From Lysinibacillus sphaericus (lineage in GTDB: Bacteria; Bacillota; Bacilli; Bacillales_A; Planococcaceae), in NCBI RefSeq assembly GCF_006864135.1, contig NZ_SADV01000034.1, positions 1 to 38,607 of the forward strand: a DNA stretch of 38,607 bases, in the 5' to 3' direction. The notes beneath the pieces are model-generated. The model was not told the origin of the DNA. It made no database searches and saw only the letters and a list, made by a program, of their open reading frames with translations. Positions 34,375-38,607 of the stretch are shown here, one piece after another. Positions within the stretch are counted from its first letter, which is position 1, and each line of letters starts with the position of its first letter. A program made the position numbers and the translations under genes.

Positions 34375-34719
34375 ATGCAGAAAAATGGTCAATTAAAGGT
34401 ATACAACCTAAATGAATTAATAAAAGACCAAAGTGACTACACAAATTTTATTGTAAGTGAAGTAAATGATCACGCTCTTAGAATAGCTGTGATAAATGGA
34501 GAATTTCACTGGCATAAACACGAGAATTGCGATGAGTTATTTTATGTATTAGAAGGTGAACTTTTCATAGACTTAGAAAACACTGAAACAGTTTCATTGA
34601 AACCTGGAGAAATATTTACTGTACCTGCTAATACAATGCATCGGACTCGTTCAAACGAAAGGACAGTTAATATGTGTTTTGAAAAGACAAGTAATGATAT
34701 TAAAGGGAGCAACAGTTAA
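34375..34719 (+). CDS. Cupin-domain protein
   Basis: A 114-residue single-domain cupin. Motif 1 is GEFHWHKHENCDELFYVLEGE (two His and a Glu as metal ligands) and motif 2 is LKPGEIFTVPANTMHR (His ligand). Small cupins of this sort bind a metal and act as isomerases, dioxygenases or sensors; the substrate is unknown. AAGGAG at 34362-34367 favours the ATG at 34375 over 34369. Spacing to the flanking sites is 74 nt upstream and 21 nt downstream. No promoter of its own is apparent. Confidence 0.85.
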   Translation: MQKNGQLKVYNLNELIKDQSDYTNFIVSEVNDHALRIAVINGEFHWHKHENCDELFYVLEGELFIDLENTETVSLKPGEIFTVPANTMHRTRSNERTVNMCFEKTSNDIKGSNS

Positions 34720-34740
34720 GTATATTCAATCAATGGTGTT

Positions 34741-34833
34741 TTTCAAGTAACGGGTTCAAGAGTTTAAGATCAAGCTGCCGAAGTCAAAGGCAGCTTTTCT
34801 TATTGAGCTAACGGGGCAGTATAGTTGAATAAG
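34741..34833 (+). repeat. Composite cassette site 5 (A form, hairpin, B form)
   Basis: A form TTCAAGTAACGGGTTCAAG (34742-34760), then a terminator hairpin AAGCTGCC / GGCAGCTT with T-run (34772-34800), then B form GAGCTAAC, GGGGCAG, TATAGTTGAA (34805-34829). It shows the full layout of the repeated unit. Confidence 0.8.
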
Positions 34834-34898
34834 AGTTGCCAGAAACTTAAATAATAAATTAAACTTACTAGTAATCAATTTGTAGGAGAGAAACGCCA

Positions 34899-35183
34899 AT
34901 GAGTCAAAATGATAAAAGAAAAATATTTAAATACAATGAAGATGATATTCTAGAGATATTATCAGAATATCTTGGTGATGAAACTGGATTCGATAGTTAT
35001 CAGTCTACAGCTATACTTTTAGGCACGCCAGGTAAAGACTTAAGATTAATAGCTGTCATTGGCAACGGAGATGACGATGATATTACCAAGTTAAATTTAG
35101 AGGATATTGATAATGAAATGGACTATAATGGGACACATTTTGATTTAGATGATAATTTTATTAAAGGTAACGATATTAAATAA
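34899..35183 (+). CDS. Small acidic protein of unknown function
   Basis: A 94-residue, very acidic protein (GNGDDDDITKLNLEDIDNE) without membrane segments or a motif I recognise. The N-terminal half (KYNEDDILEILSEYLGDETG) looks like a compact helix, followed by a beta-rich part (TAILLGTPGKDLRLIAVIGN). A strong GTAGGAGAG box precedes the ATG. It lies 65 nt after site 5 and 12 nt before site 6. Acidic composition and company suggest a small inhibitor or immunity-like protein, which is speculation. Confidence 0.65.
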   Translation: MSQNDKRKIFKYNEDDILEILSEYLGDETGFDSYQSTAILLGTPGKDLRLIAVIGNGDDDDITKLNLEDIDNEMDYNGTHFDLDDNFIKGNDIK

Positions 35184-35195
35184 AACGATACCTTG

Positions 35196-35222
35196 TTCGA
35201 CTAACGGTGCAGGATAGTTCAA
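35196..35222 (+). repeat. Cassette-site palindrome 6
   Basis: TTCGACTAAC, GGTGCAG, GATAGTTCAA, 12 nt after the previous stop codon and 53 nt before the Nudix start. Confidence 0.8.
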
Positions 35223-35275
35223 CAAGCTATAATGATTTTATAAGGAAATAAGATTAATAAAGAGGTGAATTAATA

Positions 35276-35740
35276 ATGAATATTAGAAATTCGGCAAAAG
35301 CAATTTTAATAAGTGATGAACAAATTTTACTAACAAAAAATAAAGATAACGAGGGGGATTTTTATCTTTTCCCTGGCGGTGGACAAGAACACGGAGAAAC
35401 GATTCATAATGCTTTAATACGAGAGTGCATAGAAGAAGTTGGACATCAAGTAAAAGTTGGAGAGCTCCTTCATATTCGGGAATATATAGGGAAAAATCAT
35501 GAACATTCTTCATTCGATTTTAACGTTCATCAAATTGAGTATTATTTTGTTTGTACTTTGTCTGATGAAAAAGATAATTATCATAAACCAACTAATCCCG
35601 ATACTAATCAAGTGGGAATTGAATGGATAGCTATTAAAGATTTACTGGAATATAGGATATATCCTAAAGAGTTACGCAAATACATAATAAAGTATTCTAA
35701 TAATGAGAAAGCCCCAGTTTACTTAGGGGATATTAATTAG
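35276..35740 (+). CDS. Nudix hydrolase
   Basis: A 154-residue Nudix protein. The catalytic box is complete: GGGQEHGETIHNALIREC followed by IEEVG (residues about 38-60), with the REUxEE core binding Mg2+. Members cleave nucleoside diphosphates linked to another moiety; this short, stand-alone form could act on modified nucleotides or nucleotide sugars. An AGAGGTG box lies 9-10 nt before the ATG. It ends 6 nt before composite site 7. Confidence 0.9.
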   Translation: MNIRNSAKAILISDEQILLTKNKDNEGDFYLFPGGGQEHGETIHNALIRECIEEVGHQVKVGELLHIREYIGKNHEHSSFDFNVHQIEYYFVCTLSDEKDNYHKPTNPDTNQVGIEWIAIKDLLEYRIYPKELRKYIIKYSNNEKAPVYLGDIN

Positions 35741-35746
35741 TTGTTG

Positions 35747-35837
35747 TTCAATTAACAGGTGCTTTACTTGAAGATCATTGAGTTGCATAATGCAGCTCTT
35801 TTTTTCTTTATTGAACTAACGATGCAGGTTAGTTGTA
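35747..35837 (+). repeat. Composite cassette site 7 (A form, hairpin, B form)
   Basis: A form TTCAATTAAC, AGGTGC, TTTACTTGAA (35747-35772); hairpin GAGTTGCA / TGCAGCTC with seven or more T (35780-35806); B form TTGAACTAAC, GATGCAG, GTTAGTTGTA (35811-35837). It is the most complete composite site in the window. Confidence 0.85.
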
Positions 35838-35904
35838 GGTATTATCTGGTATTTATGTTAATATTGTGAGTAGTTTGAAAATACCGATTTAAAGGAGACG
35901 AAAA

Positions 35905-36675
35905 ATGATTTTAGATAACACTGAAGAATATGACAACCCTACTTTATATGATAAAGAAAATGAACCATATTTGCCAGAGATGCCATTTCTATTAAAATGG
36001 GCATCAAAAAAGGAAGGCACAATCATTGATGTGGCTTGTGGTACTGGTAGAACAACAATTCCACTAGCAAAAAAAGGACACAAGCTAATTGGAGTAGATA
36101 TTCATAAAGGGATGTTAGACGAAGCCAAAAAAAAGGCATCCAATCTGGATTTACAGATAGATTGGGTAGAACAAGATTGTACTAAAATGAATTTAAACAT
36201 AAAGAGTAATTTAATATATTCAGTTGGAAATTCGTTTCAACATTTTCTTACAAACGAATCTCAAGATGCATTACTCTCATCTGTTAACAAACATTTAGAA
36301 ATTGACGGAATTTTTATTTTTGGAACAAGGTTTCCGAGTGTTGAGGAATTACTACAACCACCAACAGAAGAATACTGGAGAACTTATATTGATAGTGAAA
36401 CTCTTAATACAGTTGACGTATATACAATTAGTAATTACGACTCTTTAAATCAAATTCAACATTATACAACGATTAGAAAATACAAAAATATGGATGGTGA
36501 AATAATAGACGAAAACAAGACTAACATTAGTTTGAGATATGTATTTCCAAAAGAAATGGAGAGAATTTTGTCTGCCAATGGTTTTGAAATTGTACATCGC
36601 TATAAGGATTGGAAACAAGCTCCGTTAACTAACGATAGTTATGAAATGATTTATGTTTGTAAAAAAATACGATAA
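35905..36675 (+). CDS. Class I SAM-dependent methyltransferase
   Basis: A 256-residue methyltransferase. Motif I is IIDVACGTGRTTIPLAKKGH (about residues 40-59), motif II GVDIHKGMLDEAKKK, and the acidic WVEQDC loop binds adenine. SVGNSFQHFLTN stands where motif IV is expected. The variable C-terminal half should recognise the acceptor, which is not predictable; small-molecule acceptors are common for this type. An AAAGGAGACG box precedes the ATG. It lies 67 nt after site 7 and 18 nt before site 8. Confidence 0.9.
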   Translation: MILDNTEEYDNPTLYDKENEPYLPEMPFLLKWASKKEGTIIDVACGTGRTTIPLAKKGHKLIGVDIHKGMLDEAKKKASNLDLQIDWVEQDCTKMNLNIKSNLIYSVGNSFQHFLTNESQDALLSSVNKHLEIDGIFIFGTRFPSVEELLQPPTEEYWRTYIDSETLNTVDVYTISNYDSLNQIQHYTTIRKYKNMDGEIIDENKTNISLRYVFPKEMERILSANGFEIVHRYKDWKQAPLTNDSYEMIYVCKKIR

Positions 36676-36693
36676 TATTTTGCAAAATTCTTA

Positions 36694-36778
36694 CTTCAAC
36701 TAAAGGGAGCATTAGAATAAGAACAGAGCCGTTTATTAGACTATTTTTTCATATGCTCCATCGGGGCAGAATTGTAGA
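36694..36778 (+). repeat. Composite cassette site 8, degenerate
   Basis: A form TTCAACTAAAGGGAGCATTA (36695-36714), then a spacer without a strong hairpin, then a worn B form GCTCCATCGGGGCAGAATTG (36754-36773). It is recognisable by its position and the CGGGGCAG centre. Confidence 0.55.
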
Positions 36779-36808
36779 AAACTAAAACCACGAAAGGAGA
36801 CATAAATA

Positions 36809-37279
36809 GTGGAAATAAGATTAGCCAAAATCGATGACTTCGCGCAAGTGGTGTATATATTGAATGAGGTTACTTTAAATTTACAACAAAAAGGAATACA
36901 ACAATGGGAATTCCCTTGGGATGACAATAAAATTATAAACCAATTAAAGAATGACTATTTGTACGTTTTATTAGTAGAAGAAGAAATGATAGGAACGTTT
37001 TGTATATATGATATAGATAATATAAATGAATTTTCCCTTGATGAAAAAGGTAAGTATCTATCTCAAATTGCCATTTTACCCAAGTTTCAAGGGAAAAACA
37101 TTGGCTCCGCTATAACAGAATTTGCTTGTTTTTTTGTAAAAGAATTAGATAAAACCCTATATTTAGACTGTTGGGCTGGAAATGAAAAATTAAAACAGTT
37201 TTATTCAAGGAATGGTTTAAAATATATAGGTGACTTTCCTGAAGAAAACTATTTTGTTAGTATCTTTAAATACAGCTAA
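36809..37279 (+). CDS. GNAT-family N-acetyltransferase
   Basis: A 156-residue acetyltransferase. The N-terminal EIRLAKIDDFAQVVYILNEV is typical of the RimI-like fold; LSQIAILPKFQGKNIGSAIT (about residues 89-108) is the acetyl-CoA pyrophosphate-binding motif, and FYSRNGLKYIGDF the usual C-terminal segment. The acceptor is unknown. The start is GTG at 36809 behind AAAGGAGACATAAATA. It lies 30 nt after site 8. A very worn site-like stretch (TTCAGGGTGGGTTAGTGAAA) follows at about 37326-37345. Confidence 0.88.
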   Translation: MEIRLAKIDDFAQVVYILNEVTLNLQQKGIQQWEFPWDDNKIINQLKNDYLYVLLVEEEMIGTFCIYDIDNINEFSLDEKGKYLSQIAILPKFQGKNIGSAITEFACFFVKELDKTLYLDCWAGNEKLKQFYSRNGLKYIGDFPEENYFVSIFKYS

Positions 37280-37466
37280 ATATATTCGCTTACCTACTGA
37301 TGGAGATTTATTGCTTTGTCGGGGATTCAGGGTGGGTTAGTGAAAAAAGATAGATGTATAATATAGTTAATCGTTCTTTTTAGCAGACTCCCCGTCTGTT
37401 CGGGTGGCACAGGATTCGTGCTCAATTGAGCATCTCTCAACAATAAAAGATAAAGGGGTGGTTGTT

Positions 37467-37595
37467 ATGAAAGAAATGTTTACGAGCCTTAAAGGATTTC
37501 AAATTGTACTACAAGCATTGACTTTATGTGTAAGTTTTCTAGTCTTTAGTAACGGCATCGTTGAGGGGCCTGCTAAAGAGATACGATTGAACTAG
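37467..37595 (+). CDS. 42-residue hydrophobic peptide
   Basis: A short open frame with a very good AAAGGGGTGG box 5 nt before the ATG. The peptide has a short polar start (KEMFTSLKGFQ), one hydrophobic stretch (IVLQALTLCVSFLVFSN) and a charged end (PAKEIRLN), so it should be a single-span membrane or exported peptide. I do not recognise it. It lies 53 nt before site 9 and is followed by a terminator-like hairpin (about 37606-37637). A toxin peptide, a signal precursor or a small regulatory membrane protein are all possible. Confidence 0.5.
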   Translation: MKEMFTSLKGFQIVLQALTLCVSFLVFSNGIVEGPAKEIRLN

Positions 37596-37605
37596 TAAAA
37601 GGAAG

Positions 37606-37640
37606 GGGTATTGATCCAAGAAGGATTGATGCCCTTTTTG
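37606..37640 (+). terminator. Terminator after the 42-residue peptide gene
   Basis: GGGTAT...ATCC pairs with GGAT...ATGCCC around AAGAA, followed by TTTTTG. It directly precedes site 9, as hairpins do at sites 2, 5 and 7. Confidence 0.6.
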
Positions 37641-37648
37641 TTTAACTA

Positions 37649-37676
37649 ATTCAACTTACGGAGCAGTTTAGTGAAA
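37649..37676 (+). repeat. Cassette-site palindrome 9
   Basis: TTCAACTTAC, GGAGCAG, TTTAGTGAAA, 60 nt before the nucleotidyltransferase start. Confidence 0.75.
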
Positions 37677-37736
37677 GAAGGTAAAAAGATTTTATTTGTA
37701 GAATATATGAAGTAATGGATACTTGGGAGAATAAAT

Positions 37737-38311
37737 ATGAATATAAATGAAGAACTTTTAGTAAGGACCATTTCGAAGAGTGAACCAATAACTAAAGTGT
37801 TACAAACCTTAAAAGAATTAAACTTGCCATTTGAATACTATATTGGTGCGGGACGTATAACAAATACAATTTGGAATGATATCTCTGGTTATCCGATTGA
37901 ATATGGCATTTCTGATATTGATATAGTTTATTATGACGAGTACAATATGGAATCCGATAGTGAAAAGAAACTAAAAGATAAATTGGAAAGTAAGCTTTGG
38001 AATTTCCAATTTGATTTTGACGTTAAAAATCAAGCAAGGGTACACCTTTGGTATGAAAGCAAATTTGGCTTTCCATCAAACCCTACCCCTCTCTTGAAGC
38101 AGCAATCGATAGCTGGCCAACCACTGCAACTGCCTTGGGAATAAGAAAAGAACAAAATGGTTTATATAAGATTTATGCACCTTACCAATTAGATGATTTA
38201 TTTTCAATGGTAGTAAGACCAAATAAATTGCTAGTGACTAAAGAGATTTTCGAAAATAAAGCTAACAAATGGAGAGAAAAGTGGCCGAAACTTCAGATAG
38301 TCCATTGGTAA
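37737..38311 (+). pseudogene. Nucleotidyltransferase family protein (DUF925-like), frameshifted
   Basis: The first 117 or so codons encode an NTase-family protein of the PF06042 kind: YIGAGRITNTIWNDISGYP, then YGISDIDIVYYDE (the two Asp as metal ligands) and KNQARVHLWYESKFG. At about 38080-38090 the frame shifts: the original frame runs to a stop at 38144, while another continues with the expected ending SLEAAIDSWPTTATALGI, YAPYQLDDLFSMVVRPNKLL and EKWPKLQIV, stopping at 38311. One missing base explains it. Together they make about 190 residues, the family's length. Either a pseudogene or a sequencing error. The start ATG follows TTGGGAGAATAA. Confidence 0.85.
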
Positions 38312-38357
38312 ACGAGACAATTTTAGTATAATGAATTCAAGTTTGTGAAGGATTGTA

Positions 38358-38384
38358 CTTAAAGTAACGGGTGCTTTAGTCAAG
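38358..38384 (+). repeat. Cassette-site copy 10 (GGGTGC form)
   Basis: CTTAAAGTAACGGGTGCTTT followed by AGTCAAG, 46 nt after the nucleotidyltransferase stop and followed directly by a terminator hairpin. It is the last copy before the recombinase. Confidence 0.75.
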
Positions 38385-38385
38385 T

Positions 38386-38417
38386 GGAGCAAAGTCTTTT
38401 AAGACTTTGCTCCTTTT
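38386..38417. terminator. Bidirectional terminator between array and recombinase
   Basis: GGAGCAAAGTCTT pairs perfectly with AAGACTTTGCTCC around two T, followed by TTTT on the plus strand. The minus-strand recombinase ends 4-5 nt away. Confidence 0.85.
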
Positions 38418-38421
38418 ACAT

Positions 38422-38607
38422 TTAAAAGTACTTCTGATAATACTCTTTTCTTAGCCTCCCGCTTAATTGAGCGTAGATCCTAGTTGTTTCGCTTTTCTCA
38501 TGCCCCATAAGACTTTGTATGACTTCTATGGGAGCTCCATTGTTCAACAAATGAGTTGCATAGCTGTGTCTAAGTTGGTGTGGATGAATTTCTTTATTGA
38601 TTTCAGC
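38422..38607 (-). CDS. Tyrosine site-specific recombinase, C-terminal part (runs off the window)
   Basis: The last 61 codons of a lambda-integrase/Xer-type recombinase, continuing beyond the right edge. The catalytic C-terminal motifs are intact: HPHQLRHSYATHLLNNG (box II His and Arg), LMGHEKSETTRIYAQL (His and the nucleophile Tyr). It ends LRKEYYQKYF shortly after the Tyr, as in Xer-like enzymes and without a long tail. These enzymes cut and rejoin DNA at specific sites through a 3'-phosphotyrosine bond. It is convergent with the cassette genes and its stop codon lies about 40 nt from site 10. Whether an integron-type extra domain is present cannot be seen. Confidence 0.9.
   Translation of the reverse strand, partial: AEINKEIHPHQLRHSYATHLLNNGAPIEVIQSLMGHEKSETTRIYAQLSGRLRKEYYQKYF

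Noticed and set aside
30419..38384. Reading the repeated palindromes as a CRISPR array
   Set aside because: Spacing is hundreds of bases with genes in between, copies are diverged, and no cas gene is present.
30419..38384. Reading the palindromes simply as Rho-independent terminators
   Set aside because: They lack T-runs, separate true terminator hairpins lie beside them, and their primary sequence is conserved where that of the hairpins is not.

Overview
The window looks like a chromosomal piece of a low-GC, spore-forming Bacillaceae/Planococcaceae bacterium, most like Lysinibacillus. Supporting signs are strong GGAGG-type ribosome binding sites, TTG and GTG starts, a Bacillus-type glucose 1-dehydrogenase, a proline T-box in front of proBA, a YfmR-type ABC-F protein next to YpgR, and an intergenic repeat of the kind scattered through Bacillaceae genomes. 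The genus call is inference from family resemblance; no rRNA or other marker is present.

Left part (1-12,050): a decayed, gene-poor start; an HD-domain hydrolase; a nitroreductase; glucose 1-dehydrogenase (gdh); a GMC-type FAD oxidoreductase followed by a frameshifted remnant of a second gdh 3' end; a 2Fe-2S ferredoxin; a DASS-family dicarboxylate transporter with a clear promoter; a GC-rich intergenic repeat; and the two-gene unit yfmR-type ABC-F plus ypgR.

Middle part (12,050-30,260): a 1226-residue secreted Vpr-like subtilase whose leader has a near-perfect Fur box and two overlapping stem-loops; the fused relic of a peptide/nickel ABC transporter; a MarR regulator divergent from a GNAT enzyme, with a 21-nt tandem repeat in the GNAT leader; a nucleotidyltransferase with a terminator-like hairpin in its leader; a PfkB sugar kinase; a frameshifted EamA exporter; proBA under a T-box whose specifier reads CCU (proline); a tail-anchored small protein; a LysE exporter; a DUF1835-type protein; a LysR regulator; a carboxylesterase; and BrnQ.

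Right part (30,400-38,607) is the most interesting region. Small, unrelated, promoter-poor plus-strand genes (SUKH/SMI1 protein, cupin, an acidic unknown, Nudix, SAM methyltransferase, GNAT, a 42-residue membrane peptide, a frameshifted nucleotidyltransferase) are each separated by copies of one imperfect palindrome of about 27 nt. The better copies have arms TTCAACTAAC and GTTAGTTGAA around GGTGCAG. Start codons lie about 30-75 nt after one site and stop codons about 6-50 nt before the next. At the right edge, convergent with the array, lies the C-terminal end of a tyrosine recombinase (HxLRHS, GH and catalytic Tyr visible). The layout resembles an integron cassette array: recombinase, short foldable sites, one gene per site, mixed functions. 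One stretch of the array is interrupted by a conventional chromosomal-looking block (VOC protein, Lrp regulator and amino-acid permease) bracketed by two copies of a roughly 145-bp structured repeat. Whether the recombinase acts on these sites cannot be shown from the sequence alone.
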